Source: Providencia sp. (GTDB lineage: Bacteria; Pseudomonadota; Gammaproteobacteria; Enterobacterales; Enterobacteriaceae). Taken from it: a stretch of DNA of 64,000 nucleotides. Shown here in pieces: positions 28,782 through 38,186 of the stretch. A program made the position numbers and the translations under genes. The notes under the pieces were generated by a model, which saw nothing but the letters and a program-made list of their open reading frames with translations, did no database searches and was not told where the DNA came from. The stretch covers positions 37,238 through 101,237 of the forward strand of contig NZ_DOEH01000016.1 in the NCBI RefSeq assembly GCF_003533305.1, read 5' to 3'. Each line of letters starts with the position of its first letter. Position 1 is the stretch's first letter.

Positions 28782-29192
28782 TTAGCGATGGAATTCACCA
28801 GCCGCTTCTGGCTGATAAATAATCTCTAATACTCTAACGCGAGTTGCAACACCATTTGGTAGTGCCCAACTAATTTCATCGTTAACGCGCAGACCTAACA
28901 GCGCTGCGCCGATTGGTGCCATCACTGATAGTTGCTCCGCACTATCTTTCAATGATGCTGGATAAACCAGCGTACGAGTACGTTCCTCATTACTAATTAG
29001 GTCAAGGAAACGGACGGTACTGTTCATTGTGACGACATCCGCAGGCATTTCCTGTGGGGTAACAATATCAGCACGATCAAGTTCTTCATTCAGCGCATCT
29101 GCAACAGGCGTATCTGCATAAGCGGGTTGTTCCATTAGCGCATCTAAGCGTTCTGCATCTAAATCATTGATAATAATTGTTGGCTTTGTCAT
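28782..29192 (-). CDS. rnk: Regulator of nucleoside diphosphate kinase (Rnk)
   Basis: GreA-C-terminal-domain protein that binds RNA polymerase without a long coiled-coil finger. The ATG at 29192 gives 136 residues starting [19 protein letters not shown], the E. coli Rnk length. The C-terminal FKBP-like GreA domain includes [23 protein letters not shown] and [12 protein letters not shown]. It lies downstream of npr on the same strand, separated by a strong hairpin. Confidence 0.95.
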   Translation of the reverse strand: MTKPTIIINDLDAERLDALMEQPAYADTPVADALNEELDRADIVTPQEMPADVVTMNSTVRFLDLISNEERTRTLVYPASLKDSAEQLSVMAPIGAALLGLRVNDEISWALPNGVATRVRVLEIIYQPEAAGEFHR

Positions 29193-29222
29193 ACCACACT
29201 CCAATAGAGACCTACAAAGCAA

Positions 29223-29251
29223 ACACCCCCCACCCAAAAGGTAGGGGGTGT
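29223..29251 (-). promoter_or_regulatory. Strong GC-rich hairpin in the leader of rnk
   Basis: ACACCCCC (29223-29230) pairs with GGGGGTGT (29244-29251), and an inner ACC/GGT adds 3 bp after one mismatch. On the minus strand it lies about 30 bases before the rnk start codon, and the 3' flank is not a T-run. It may be a weak terminator after npr or a structure limiting rnk expression. Confidence 0.5.
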
Positions 29252-29382
29252 CGCTATAAATTAAGTTGTTTAAAATATTAGGCGCTATAAGCTTTAAAGG
29301 GAAGAGATCATGATCACGATCTCAGGCCTGTACCTGTAAAATCACGCATATTGATAAATTCATTAGTCATTTTTTGATTCAA

Positions 29383-29655
29383 TTACTCTTCATCAAAACC
29401 ACTATTGAATAGGTTAATTATTGCGGATAACGCCTGATCTTCATCTGGGCCGCTAACCTCTATATCAATTTTACTACCTTGTTCCGAGTCTAACATCAAC
29501 ATCGCAATAACGCTATCGGCCTCAGCCTCAATTTGGCTATTATTACGCAAAATAACCCTTGAGTTAAATTGTTTAACCAAATCATAAAGTAACATAGCAG
29601 GTCTTGCATGCATACCGAGCCGGTTTTTGAGCGTTATTGTCGCTTTTACGGTCAT
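29383..29655 (-). CDS. ptsO: Nitrogen-PTS phosphocarrier protein NPr
   Basis: HPr-like phosphocarrier of the nitrogen-related PTS, passing phosphate from PtsP to PtsN. 90 residues, starting [21 protein letters not shown] with the phosphorylated His16; the QGSKIDIEVSGPDEDQAL block matches HPr-family C-termini. Its start overlaps the rapZ stop by one base. Confidence 0.97.
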   Translation of the reverse strand: MTVKATITLKNRLGMHARPAMLLYDLVKQFNSRVILRNNSQIEAEADSVIAMLMLDSEQGSKIDIEVSGPDEDQALSAIINLFNSGFDEE

Positions 29656-30506
29656 TACTTGCGTTTTTCTAGTGTTCTATGACGTGACTGGACGTTTTTA
29701 CCTCTAGAGCGAAAGTAATCTGCTAACTGCTCTGCAACATAGACGGAGCGATGTTTTCCTCCCGTACAACCGATAGCGACAGTTAAATAGCTACGATTAT
29801 TCGTTTCTAACATTGGTAGCCATAACTCGAGGTAACTGCGTGTTTGGTAAATAAAATTATGGACTTCAGTGTGCCTGTCTAAGAAGGCCGCAACGGGGCG
29901 ATCTAAACCAGTCATTGGGCGTAGTTTCGGGTCCCAATGTGGATTGGGCAGAAATCGTACATCAAAAACATAATCTGCATCAATCGGTATACCATGTTTG
30001 AAACCAAATGATTCAAACACCATGGTGAGCTCTCGTTCACGTTTGCCCATTAAACGCGTTCTAAGCATCTCAGCGAGTTCATGAACTGACATCTCTGAGG
30101 TATCAATGACCAAATCAGCTCTTGAGCGTAGCGGTTCTAGTAGCTCATTTTCTTCATCAATCGCACTTTCGAGTGATAAATTTTTGCTTGAAAGAGGATG
30201 TAATCGACGGGTATCACTATAACGGCGAATAAGCGTGTTACGATCAGCATCCAGAAACAATAGCTGTGGAGAGAAGGTTGGTGGTAATTTATCAATCGCT
30301 TCTTCGAAAATCTCTGGGTTATCAGGCATATTACGCACGTCAATGCTCACCGCCGCTGAAATATTACGTTCAGCGAGTGAATTAGCCAGTTCCGGTAGTA
30401 ATACAACCGGTAGGTTATCCACACAGTAGAAACCCATATCTTCCAGCGCACGTAAGGCCACGGATTTTCCCGAACCGGAACGGCCGCTGACAATCATCAG
30501 CACCAT
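29655..30506 (-). CDS. rapZ: RNase adapter protein RapZ
   Basis: GlcN6P-sensing adapter that targets the small RNA GlmZ to RNase E and so controls glmS. 283 residues, nearly identical to E. coli RapZ. Walker A is GRSGSGKS (residues 8-15); the C-terminal domain includes [12 protein letters not shown] and a basic tail [18 protein letters not shown] for RNA binding. It lies between ptsN and npr. Confidence 0.98.
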   Translation of the reverse strand: MVLMIVSGRSGSGKSVALRALEDMGFYCVDNLPVVLLPELANSLAERNISAAVSIDVRNMPDNPEIFEEAIDKLPPTFSPQLLFLDADRNTLIRRYSDTRRLHPLSSKNLSLESAIDEENELLEPLRSRADLVIDTSEMSVHELAEMLRTRLMGKRERELTMVFESFGFKHGIPIDADYVFDVRFLPNPHWDPKLRPMTGLDRPVAAFLDRHTEVHNFIYQTRSYLELWLPMLETNNRSYLTVAIGCTGGKHRSVYVAEQLADYFRSRGKNVQSRHRTLEKRK

Positions 30507-30696
30507 GAGTACACTCCCTTCTGTTTCTTGATGAACTGTTTTTTTGATGATCGATAATTTAATGATCTATCCGCTTAATGATCATACGTTATTGAGTAAA
30601 TTTAACTATTTAATCTATCGTCGTATCGACTCTTTTTTAACAGTATAAACCATAATAATTTCATTACGATATCACGATAAGGCGTAAACTTATAAC

Positions 30697-31176
30697 TTAC
30701 TCAGTAATTATACTATACAGCTCATTATCACTTTGTGCAGAGCGCAAGCGTTTACACAGGGTTTTATCTGCAAGCTTTTTAGCGATAAGCGACAGTGTAT
30801 GTAAATGTGTTTTACACTGATCTGATGGAACAAGTAATGCGAAAAGTAGATCAACGGGCTGATTATCAATCGCATCAAAAGCGATAGGCTCTTCTAAATG
30901 TAAAAAGACGCCAACAGCGCGTGCATTTTCACTTTCATTAAGTTTGCCATGCGGAATGGCAATTCCGCCACCAATACCTGTAGTACCGACTTTTTCTCTG
31001 GTTAATAATGCTTCAAATACCGTGTTTTCCGGTAATCCCAACTCAGCGGCAGCCAATTCGCTAATAATTTCTAATGCTCTTTTCTTACTTGTACACACTA
31101 AGTTATTACGTGTGCAGGCTGATGATAAAACAACGCTTAATTGGATTTCTATATCACTATTCATTTTATTATTCAC
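30697..31176 (-). CDS. ptsN: Nitrogen-PTS EIIA (EIIA-Ntr)
   Basis: Phospho-acceptor EIIA of the nitrogen PTS that regulates potassium transport and other targets. 159 residues; His76 in GIAIPHGKL is the phosphorylation site. The alternative start at residue 5 (MNSDIEIQLS) is equally plausible. A 190-base gap to rapZ is wider than in E. coli and holds no gene. Confidence 0.96.
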   Translation of the reverse strand: MNNKMNSDIEIQLSVVLSSACTRNNLVCTSKKRALEIISELAAAELGLPENTVFEALLTREKVGTTGIGGGIAIPHGKLNESENARAVGVFLHLEEPIAFDAIDNQPVDLLFALLVPSDQCKTHLHTLSLIAKKLADKTLCKRLRSAQSDNELYSIITE

Positions 31177-31187
31177 TTAGGACTACA

Positions 31188-31218
31188 AAACCAGATGGTG
31201 TATACCACCATCTGGTTT
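31188..31218 (-). terminator. Attenuator-like hairpin between hpf and ptsN
   Basis: AAACCAGATGGTG (31188-31200) and CACCATCTGGTTT (31206-31218) form a 13-bp perfect stem with a 5-base loop. On the minus strand it is followed by only a short T stretch, TTTTG, overlapping the stem end. Placed within the rpoN-hpf-ptsN unit, it probably causes partial termination or protects the hpf mRNA end. Confidence 0.6.
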
Positions 31219-31268
31219 GGAACATTCATCGGCTAGACCGTAACAATGGCCTAGACCCTATCAATGTA

Positions 31269-31556
31269 TTAGTGTTGTCTCAGTTTTTCTTTGTGTTTAG
31301 TTAATTGGCGTGACAGTTTGTCAACCAGTAAGTCAATTGCTGCATACATGTCGTTTTCTTCCGCTGATGCATGAAGCTCGGCACCATTAACTTGCAGGGT
31401 CGCTTCAGCAATTTGCTGAACTTTTTCAACTTTCAGGACGACTTGAATATTGTTAATACGATCAAACAATTGCTCTAGTTTTTTGAGTTTTTTCTCAACA
31501 ATTTCGCGCAATGCTGGGGTCAGTTCAATATTGTGTCCAGTAATCTGAAATTCCAT
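31269..31556 (-). CDS. hpf: Ribosome hibernation promoting factor (short form)
   Basis: 95-residue protein of the HPF/RaiA family that helps form 100S ribosome dimers in stationary phase. It begins MEFQITGHNIELTPALREIVEKK and has the beta-alpha fold residues HASAEENDMYAAIDLLVDKL. It directly follows rpoN, as in E. coli. Confidence 0.97.
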   Translation of the reverse strand: MEFQITGHNIELTPALREIVEKKLKKLEQLFDRINNIQVVLKVEKVQQIAEATLQVNGAELHASAEENDMYAAIDLLVDKLSRQLTKHKEKLRQH

Positions 31557-31578
31557 ACAACCTTCCTTATTTTATCAA

Positions 31579-33021
31579 TTAAACCAGTTGTTTACGCTGA
31601 TTTGACGGCGGAATAGATAACGATTCACGATACTTAGCAACAGTACGACGAGCAACTTGAATACCTTGTTCGGCAAGCATACTCGTCAATTTACTATCGC
31701 TCAATGGTTTTGCTGGATTTTCAGCAGCAACCAGTTTTTTCACCAAAGCTCGAATTGCCGTTGAGGAAGCTTCTCCTCCGGTGTCCGTGCTTACGTGGCT
31801 GGAGAAAAAATACTTCAATTCAAAAATACCTCTAGGACTATGGAGATACTTTTGAGTTGTTACTCTTGAGATTGTTGATTCATGCATGTCTACCTGATAA
31901 GCAATGTCTGCCAATATCATGGGTTTCATATATTCGTCACCGAGCTCAAAAAATTCTTGTTGTTGCTCAACAATACAGGTTGCTACTTTGAGTAGTGTCT
32001 CATGACGACTTTCAAGACTTTTTATCAACCATTTCGCATCTTGTAGATGACTGCGAATATACTGTGAGTCACCTTCACTTACATTATCATTTATTAATGA
32101 AGCATAGTGATGATTAATGCTTAGTTTAGGGATGCTATCTGTATTTAACTCAACTTGCCAGTGCCCATTATTTTTTTTCACCAGAACATCTGGAATGACG
32201 TATTCTGATTCTCCAGTATTGATGGATTGCCCAGGTTTTGGATTCAAGGTTAATATTAGGTCTATCGCAGTTTTGAGCGCATCTTCTTTTAGACGCGTCA
32301 ATTTACTTAACTGGCGGAAATCGCGGTTTGCCAGTAACTCAATATGATTGCTAATAATCTGTTTGGCTTCTGATAATCCTTGAGTTTCTTTTGGGTAGAG
32401 CGAAAGCTGAATGAGTAGACACTCTTTCAAGTCTTGCGCTGCGACACCTAAAGGGTCGAAATGTTGAATACGTTTTAGAACCGCAATAACTTCTTCTACG
32501 CTAATTTCAGGATTATCAATTCCTTCATGGATATCCGCTACCGTAGTGGTGAGATAGCCCGAATCATCAATGGAATCAATTATTGAAGTTGCAATTGCAC
32601 GATCAGTATCAGTAAACGGTGTGAGTCCAGCTTGCCAGATGAGATAATCTTGTAATGTTTGAGTAGTTTCACCTTGATAAACGGGTAGTTCATCAAAGCT
32701 ATAGTCACTGCTAGTGCCTGAAGGGGTTCCAGCGCTGTAGATTTCATCCCAATCTGCATCCAGCGGTAGCTCATCAGGCATATCATTTTTTTCTAATGCT
32801 TCTTTTGTATCTATTTCGCTGCTATCAGTGATGTGTTCTTGATTGTCATTCGGTGCGAGCTCATCTAATTCATCTTGTTCAAGCAAAGGATTCGTTTCAA
32901 GTGCCAGTTGAATTTCTTGTTGTAGCTCAAGTGTAGACAATTGTAACAGACGAATAGCCTGCTGCAATTGGGGGGTCATCGCGAGTTGTTGACTGACTCT
33001 GAGCTGCAAACTTTGCTTCAT
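31579..33021 (-). CDS. rpoN: RNA polymerase sigma-54 factor
   Basis: Sigma factor for -24/-12 promoters, needing enhancer-binding activators. 480 residues. The Gln/Leu-rich region I ([37 protein letters not shown]) is followed by an acidic region II, the core-binding part and a C-terminal RpoN box [10 protein letters not shown] (about residues 457-466). Lies between lptB and hpf. It may drive the dga-type cluster elsewhere in this window if that follows the Salmonella paradigm. Confidence 0.98.
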   Translation of the reverse strand: MKQSLQLRVSQQLAMTPQLQQAIRLLQLSTLELQQEIQLALETNPLLEQDELDELAPNDNQEHITDSSEIDTKEALEKNDMPDELPLDADWDEIYSAGTPSGTSSDYSFDELPVYQGETTQTLQDYLIWQAGLTPFTDTDRAIATSIIDSIDDSGYLTTTVADIHEGIDNPEISVEEVIAVLKRIQHFDPLGVAAQDLKECLLIQLSLYPKETQGLSEAKQIISNHIELLANRDFRQLSKLTRLKEDALKTAIDLILTLNPKPGQSINTGESEYVIPDVLVKKNNGHWQVELNTDSIPKLSINHHYASLINDNVSEGDSQYIRSHLQDAKWLIKSLESRHETLLKVATCIVEQQQEFFELGDEYMKPMILADIAYQVDMHESTISRVTTQKYLHSPRGIFELKYFFSSHVSTDTGGEASSTAIRALVKKLVAAENPAKPLSDSKLTSMLAEQGIQVARRTVAKYRESLSIPPSNQRKQLV

Positions 33022-33116
33022 GAATGTGTTTTGCTCTCCGTTTTAATTTCAATCGTTTTAACATTTAGCTGATTTCTATCTTAGCAAAATCCTATCGTAA
33101 GATAAGCTTTAACTCT

Positions 33117-33842
33117 TTATAACCGGAAACCTTCACCTAAATATACGCGCTTAACTTGTTCATTTTCAAGGATCATTGCCGGTGTACCATGGGCAATTAA
33201 GTGGCCTTGACTGACAATATAAGCTCTTTCACACACATCAAGAGTTTCACGGACATTATGGTCAGTTATCAAAACACCAAGGCCATAGTCACGTAAATGT
33301 TGGATTATTTTCTTGATATCTAATACTGAAATAGGGTCAACACCAGCAAAAGGTTCATCCAATAGAATAAATTTCGGATTAGCTGCGAGTGCGCGGGCAA
33401 TTTCTACTCGGCGACGTTCACCGCCAGACAGTGATTGACCCATGCTGTCTCGAAGGTGAGTAATACTGAACTCTTCCATGAGCTCTTCAGCTCTTTCTTT
33501 ACGCTGCTGTGTGTTTAGGTCATGGCGAATTTCTAATACTGCCATTAGGTTATCATAAACACTGAGGCGGCGGAAAATAGACGCTTCTTGAGGAAGATAA
33601 CCAATGCCGCGACGAGCACGTTCGTGCAGTGGCAGTAAGCTGATATCTTCACCATCAATTAAAATTTTACCAGCATCCCGCTGAACAATACCGACCACCA
33701 TGTAAAAGGTGGTTGTTTTACCGGCACCGTTTGGTCCAAGTAGACCTACAATTTCGCCGGATTTAACCTCAAGGCTAACATCTTCAACAACCTTGCGCTT
33801 TTTATAGGATTTAGCCAGATTCTCTGCGGTTAGTGTTGCCAT
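33117..33842 (-). CDS. lptB: LPS export ABC transporter ATPase LptB
   Basis: Cytoplasmic ATPase of LptB2FGC, which extracts LPS from the inner membrane. 241 residues, with Walker [10 protein letters not shown] (36-44), ABC signature [15 protein letters not shown], Walker [15 protein letters not shown] and switch histidine ITDHNVRE. It follows lptA within 5 bases. Confidence 0.98.
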   Translation of the reverse strand: MATLTAENLAKSYKKRKVVEDVSLEVKSGEIVGLLGPNGAGKTTTFYMVVGIVQRDAGKILIDGEDISLLPLHERARRGIGYLPQEASIFRRLSVYDNLMAVLEIRHDLNTQQRKERAEELMEEFSITHLRDSMGQSLSGGERRRVEIARALAANPKFILLDEPFAGVDPISVLDIKKIIQHLRDYGLGVLITDHNVRETLDVCERAYIVSQGHLIAHGTPAMILENEQVKRVYLGEGFRL

Positions 33843-33847
33843 AACGA

Positions 33848-34411
33848 TTATTTACTCTTAGTCGTATTTGCTGATGAACTTGCCGCTGCTGGGGCTTTCT
33901 CTTGTAATTGTGCCGGCAATATTACGGTTGTTACACGTTTGCCTTTATCACTGAATGCTTCCATTTGCTGCGTTGGGACGACGTAAGTGATTTTATCGCC
34001 TTTGATATTGCTATCTAACTGCTCAAGATAAGCGTTGCCTGTTAGGGTAACGAGTTGTTTATCAACTTCATATCGCGCTTTTGCTGCATGACCTTTAATT
34101 GGTTTGCCATCATCTTGTAATTGATAAAAAGTGACAGGAGTACCGAAGGCTTCAATCACAATTTTATCAGAGTCACTGCTTGGACGAGTGACGACAACTT
34201 TATTGGCTTTTATGTCGATAGAACCTTGCTTGATCACAACGTCATCAGTGAAAGTCGTGATGTTTTTTTCTAGATCAAGGGATTGCTTGACCGAATTAAT
34301 CGTCATTGGCTGCTGAGTGTCACTTTTAAGCGCCATAGCGGGTAGGCTAAGAGCCAAAATTGCACTGGCAATAGCTCCTTGAATAAAATACTGCTTAGTG
34401 GCTTGTTTCAT
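33848..34411 (-). CDS. lptA: LPS transport periplasmic protein LptA
   Basis: Periplasmic beta-jellyroll protein forming the LPS bridge between LptC and LptD. The ATG at 34411 gives 187 residues with a signal peptide ([27 protein letters not shown], cut at about 27), followed by [21 protein letters not shown] and [16 protein letters not shown]. The frame extends upstream to 34438, but that start adds non-signal residues. It overlaps the lptC end by 17 bases. Confidence 0.95.
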   Translation of the reverse strand: MKQATKQYFIQGAIASAILALSLPAMALKSDTQQPMTINSVKQSLDLEKNITTFTDDVVIKQGSIDIKANKVVVTRPSSDSDKIVIEAFGTPVTFYQLQDDGKPIKGHAAKARYEVDKQLVTLTGNAYLEQLDSNIKGDKITYVVPTQQMEAFSDKGKRVTTVILPAQLQEKAPAAASSSANTTKSK

Positions 34412-34988
34412 TTTGTTGCTCTTCTGGTTGTAACACATAATGAGTTTTCACATCTTCGATTAATTCTGCAGTTTTGGTACGAAGATTTCCCTTCATTTTT
34501 AAACCGGTAGAATTGAGTCCTTGTCCAATAATGGTGACTTTATCGTCAGATGAAACGTCTTGTGTTGTCAAATTGACAACTGCACTTTCAGTTGTAATTC
34601 GTTGTAACTGTGATTCTTTCGTTAAGCTATTGACCTGAACATCACTATAAAGATAGAGCACATTATCTTTGGTTAAACGTGCTTTGAATGAGCTAATTGT
34701 CCACGTTGGTATGCCTGCGTCATTATAGGTTGTCAACACAGGCTTGGAAAACCACGTAATTTTGCTTTCTGTGTAGTTGTCAATTTTATCAGCGACAAGT
34801 TTATAAGATAAATCACCGGTCGGATTATAGACGAAAGTGACTGAATCATCAGTCTGATAATTAGGTTGACCATCATTTATTACACTACCTGTCATGTTTA
34901 CCGAGTCGTTACCGGATAAATTCCAACCGATAAGCCCAAGGACAATCAGCGATAGAATAATAATTAACCACTTCTTCGAATTGCTCAT
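34395..34988 (-). CDS. lptC: LPS export protein LptC
   Basis: Bitopic inner-membrane protein handing LPS from LptBFG to LptA. 197 residues; one N-terminal membrane helix (about 6-23, WLIIILSLIVLGLIGWNL) and a periplasmic jellyroll domain including NYQTDDSVTFVYNPTGDLSYKL. Overlaps lptA, 17 bases after kdsC. Confidence 0.94.
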   Translation of the reverse strand: MSNSKKWLIIILSLIVLGLIGWNLSGNDSVNMTGSVINDGQPNYQTDDSVTFVYNPTGDLSYKLVADKIDNYTESKITWFSKPVLTTYNDAGIPTWTISSFKARLTKDNVLYLYSDVQVNSLTKESQLQRITTESAVVNLTTQDVSSDDKVTIIGQGLNSTGLKMKGNLRTKTAELIEDVKTHYVLQPEEQQNETSH

Positions 34989-35004
34989 AAATGATATCTA
35001 TTCT

Positions 35005-35553
35005 TTAAATCGATAAGCCTTTAGCTTCTTCCAATTTATTTTGTGAAAGAAGAATGAGGTCACATAGTTCTCGAACGGCCCCTTTACCACCACTAATTTG
35101 AGTGACATAGTCAGCTTTAGGCAGTAATAACGGATGAGCATCTGCTACAGCGACGGATAGACCGACTTTTGCCATTACAGGCCAATCAATCAAGTCATCA
35201 CCAATATAGGCTGTTTCTTCTTGAGTTAATTGTAGTGTATCTAACAGTTCGTGATACGCCAAAAGCTTATCGCTCTGTCCTTGGTAAAGATATGTAATAC
35301 CCAATGTTTTGGCTCTATCTTCAAGGAGTTTAGCTTGTCTACCAGTAATAATAGCAACTTCAATCCCAGAGGTTAGCAAACAGCGAATACCATAGCCATC
35401 GCGCACATTGAATGCCTTGAGCTCTTCACCGTTATTACCCATATAAATCAAGCCGTCAGACATTACGCCATCAACGTCACAAATAAGCAGTTTAATTTTT
35501 GCTGCTTTTTCTATCACTACGTTAGCGATAGGGCCGTAGCAGGTGTCTTTCAT
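35005..35553 (-). CDS. kdsC: 3-deoxy-D-manno-octulosonate 8-phosphate phosphatase
   Basis: HAD-type tetrameric phosphatase releasing Kdo for LPS. 182 residues; nucleophile Asp26 and Asp28 in LLICDVDGVMSDG, motif II ITGRQ, motif III GDDLIDWPVM. It is separated from kdsD by a 307-base gap filled by two ERIC copies, whereas E. coli has them close together. Confidence 0.97.
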   Translation of the reverse strand: MKDTCYGPIANVVIEKAAKIKLLICDVDGVMSDGLIYMGNNGEELKAFNVRDGYGIRCLLTSGIEVAIITGRQAKLLEDRAKTLGITYLYQGQSDKLLAYHELLDTLQLTQEETAYIGDDLIDWPVMAKVGLSVAVADAHPLLLPKADYVTQISGGKGAVRELCDLILLSQNKLEEAKGLSI

Positions 35554-35569
35554 TATTCTTCCCTTTTAA

Positions 35570-35693
35570 TACTCGTCATACTTTGCATTACAGCGTTGTT
35601 GGTTTCATTCAGCTACCCAAGTCGCATACTCGTGTATGCTCCTCGGGATATCTTCATTTTACCGCCTAGCTGTAACACAAATTATTTAGAGTA
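35570..35693. repeat. ERIC element, copy 1 of a tandem pair
   Basis: Complementary ends TACTC (35570-35574) and GAGTA (35689-35693) enclose ACAGCGTTGTTGG, CAGCTACCCAAGTCGCATAC, GTGTATGCTCCTCGGG, TTTACCGCCTAGC and AATTATTTAGAGTA, the ERIC order. It lies in the kdsD-kdsC gap of an essential operon. Confidence 0.85.
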
Positions 35694-35705
35694 TATGGCT
35701 AATTT

Positions 35706-35802
35706 TTGCATTACAGCGTTGTTGGCTGCACTCAGCTACCCAAGTCATATACTTTTGTATGCTCCTTGGGATATCTTTGCTTGCCGCCTAGCAGCTCTTA
35801 GT
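35706..35802. repeat. ERIC element, copy 2 of a tandem pair (truncated)
   Basis: The same landmarks recur about 134 bases on: GCATTACAGCGTTGTTGGC, CACTCAGCTACCCAAGTC, TTTGTATGCTCCTTGGG and TTGCCGCCTAGCAGC. The AATTATTTAGAG end is missing and the left end is incomplete. GCATTACAGCGTTGTTGG is identical in both copies, indicating fairly recent tandem duplication or insertion. Confidence 0.82.
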
Positions 35803-35860
35803 TATCATGAATAGAGCAATACAATAAATATTTATATTAGGCTTAATGTCATTATGCTAA

Positions 35861-36841
35861 TTACACAACTCCAGCTTGGAGTAGGTCATGCATATGCAGT
35901 ACACCGACCAATTTATTGTTTTCAGCAACCAATAAAGAGGTAACATGTTTGGATTGCATCAGATTTAGCGCTTCAACGGCTAGCATGCTGGGGGCGATTT
36001 TAATACCACCTGGGGTCATCAAGTCAGCAATTTTAGCATTATTTAGGTCAACGCCCATATCAAAGATACGGCGTAAATCTCCATCAGTAAAAATGCCTTC
36101 AATAATCATATTGTCATCGCAAATAACCGTCATACCTAATTTTTTACGCGTAATTTCAACGAGTGCTTCGCGTAGAGTTGCTGTTTTTGCAATGTAAGGT
36201 ATATCTTCACCTGTGCTCATTAAATCACGAACGAGAAGTAAAAGTTTGCGTCCGAGTGCGCCACCTGGATGAGAAAGCGCGAAATCATCAGCCGTAAAAC
36301 CACGAGCGGTGAGTAAGGCTATCGCTAAAGCATCACCCATGACGAGTGTCGCAGTGGTGCTTGTCGTTGGTGCCAATCCGAGTGGACAAGCCTCTTGTAA
36401 CACCTTAATGCACAGGTGAACATCTGCATATTTACCCATATTACTTTCAGGGTTATTGGTCATGCAAATCAAGGGAACTTTAATACGTTTTAAGACTGGC
36501 AGTAAGGCCAGAATTTCACCAGACTCGCCGGAGTTAGATATCGCTAATACAATATCTTTATTTGTTATCATGCCGAGATCGCCATGGCTCGCCTCTCCCG
36601 GATGAACAAAAAATGACGGTGTTCCTGTACTGGCAAATGTTGCTGCAATTTTTCTACCTATGTGTCCCGATTTCCCCATTCCCATAACAACAACTTTTCC
36701 TTGGCAGGCAAATATTTGCTGACAAGCACGGTCAAAATCATTATTGATATATTGTTCGAGGTTGTTAAGGCCTTCGCGTTCGATATGGAGAACATCTTTA
36801 CCTACTTGCTGAAAATCGAAGTTTGACATTTCTAGTTCCAT
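35861..36841 (-). CDS. kdsD: Arabinose-5-phosphate isomerase KdsD
   Basis: Converts ribulose-5-phosphate to arabinose-5-phosphate for Kdo synthesis. The ATG at 36841 (MELEMSNFDFQQVGKDVL) gives 326 residues, close to E. coli KdsD; the frame extends 10 codons upstream. SIS domain: VVVMGMGKSGHIGRKIAATFASTG and AISNSGESGEI; two CBS domains in the C-terminal third, ending GVLHMHDLLQAGVV. First gene of the kds-lpt-rpoN run. E. coli has yrbG before it; here it is absent. Confidence 0.96.
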   Translation of the reverse strand: MELEMSNFDFQQVGKDVLHIEREGLNNLEQYINNDFDRACQQIFACQGKVVVMGMGKSGHIGRKIAATFASTGTPSFFVHPGEASHGDLGMITNKDIVLAISNSGESGEILALLPVLKRIKVPLICMTNNPESNMGKYADVHLCIKVLQEACPLGLAPTTSTTATLVMGDALAIALLTARGFTADDFALSHPGGALGRKLLLLVRDLMSTGEDIPYIAKTATLREALVEITRKKLGMTVICDDNMIIEGIFTDGDLRRIFDMGVDLNNAKIADLMTPGGIKIAPSMLAVEALNLMQSKHVTSLLVAENNKLVGVLHMHDLLQAGVV

Positions 36842-37376
36842 GGGTAGCTTTTTAATTAATCGGATGAGCAAAATAGGATTGTATAACGAATACTTAGTAT
36901 CAGTAAGTATTTTGTCTGCTAAGCTATCTTTAATGATATTTTCGAGCTTAAACGTTATTTTATTGTGAGTTAAAGAGGCTGTTAATCAGATAAATGTTAT
37001 TTTATTAGCACCTAGAACCAAAAATCCTTTGATAAATTCGCGTATTCTCAATAAATAACCAAATAAGTGACAATAAACGCTATCTGTTGTTTTTACTTAT
37101 AAATATAAGTTGATAATGAAGGTGTTTAACGGTTCTTTATCTCTTTCATTTATATAAAATACGGTTGTAATATTAAAAAGTATATTCCAAACGTTATAAT
37201 ACGGTACGAGAAATCAAGATAATATATAAAACCTAGTTAAAACGACTAGGATATAAACGAACATCAACTATAAGTTAAATTTAGGCGTGATATTAGACGA
37301 TTTTCGGTTTGTTTTTCTGTAAGATTCAAACTTACGAAAGATAAAATTAAACGCGATACGACGAGTTATCAGATAA
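36842..37376. promoter_or_regulatory. Divergent kdsD/mlaF region without a gene
   Basis: 535 bases of AT-rich DNA with promoters for both operons. A repeated GTTATTTTATT (36954-36964 and 36996-37006) and a small hairpin CCTAGT/ACTAGG (37232-37237, 37245-37250) are seen. The mlaF start at 37377 has no good ribosome-binding site. E. coli carries yrbG (a CaCA-type exchanger) between these genes, as recalled; no remnant is visible. Confidence 0.6.
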
Positions 37377-38180
37377 ATGCAAGCACAAACAGACAACTTA
37401 ATTGAAGTACGAGATATGTCGTTTACTCGTGGTAATAGGCAAATATTTGAAAATATTAACCTATCAGTACCGCGTGGTAAAATTACGGCAATCATGGGGC
37501 CATCAGGAATTGGCAAAACCACATTGCTGCGTCTTATAGGTGGCCAGCTGCGTCCAAGCAAGGGCGAGATATGGTTTGATGGCGATAACATTCCTGCGCT
37601 ATCACGCTCGAAGCTTTATCAGTCACGTAAAAAAATGAGCATGCTTTTTCAATCAGGCGCACTTTTTACGGATATGGATGTATTTAATAATGTCGCTTTT
37701 CCATTGCGTGAGCATACTGATTTACCGGAATCATTGATTCACACAACCGTAATGATGAAATTAGAAGCTGTGGGTTTACGTGGCGCAGCAAAACTGATGC
37801 CTTCTGAATTATCAGGTGGGATGGCGCGTCGTGCGGCTCTCGCGAGAGCAATCGCACTCGACCCTGATTTGATCATGTTCGATGAGCCATTTGTTGGGCA
37901 AGACCCAATTACGATGGGCGTTTTAGTTAAGCTTATCGATGAATTAAACCAAGCTTTAGGTGTGACCTGTGTTGTTGTTTCTCATGATGTTCCTGAGGTA
38001 CTGAGTATTGCTGATGAGGCCTATATTGTGGCTCAGCAACACGTTATTGCGAAGGGGACGGGAGATGAGTTACGTAATAACCAAGATCCTCGTGTGAGGC
38101 AATTCTTGGATGGTATCGCAGATGGTCCTGTTCCATTCCGTTTTCCCGCCAATGATTATCTGGCTGATTTATTAGGGTAA
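37377..38180 (+). CDS. mlaF: Phospholipid transport ATPase MlaF
   Basis: ATPase of the inner-membrane MlaFEDB complex that maintains outer-membrane lipid asymmetry. 267 residues: Walker A GPSGIGKTT (about 41-49), signature LSGGMARRAALARAI, Walker B LIMFDEPFVGQDP, and VVSHDVPE. First gene of mlaFEDCB. Confidence 0.97.
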   Translation: MQAQTDNLIEVRDMSFTRGNRQIFENINLSVPRGKITAIMGPSGIGKTTLLRLIGGQLRPSKGEIWFDGDNIPALSRSKLYQSRKKMSMLFQSGALFTDMDVFNNVAFPLREHTDLPESLIHTTVMMKLEAVGLRGAAKLMPSELSGGMARRAALARAIALDPDLIMFDEPFVGQDPITMGVLVKLIDELNQALGVTCVVVSHDVPEVLSIADEAYIVAQQHVIAKGTGDELRNNQDPRVRQFLDGIADGPVPFRFPANDYLADLLG

Positions 38181-38186
38181 AATAAA

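Noticed and set aside
35596-35814. 72-codon plus-strand frame with an internal repeat in the kdsD-kdsC gap
   Set aside because: It is made by reading through the two ERIC copies; the protein repeat simply mirrors the DNA repeat.
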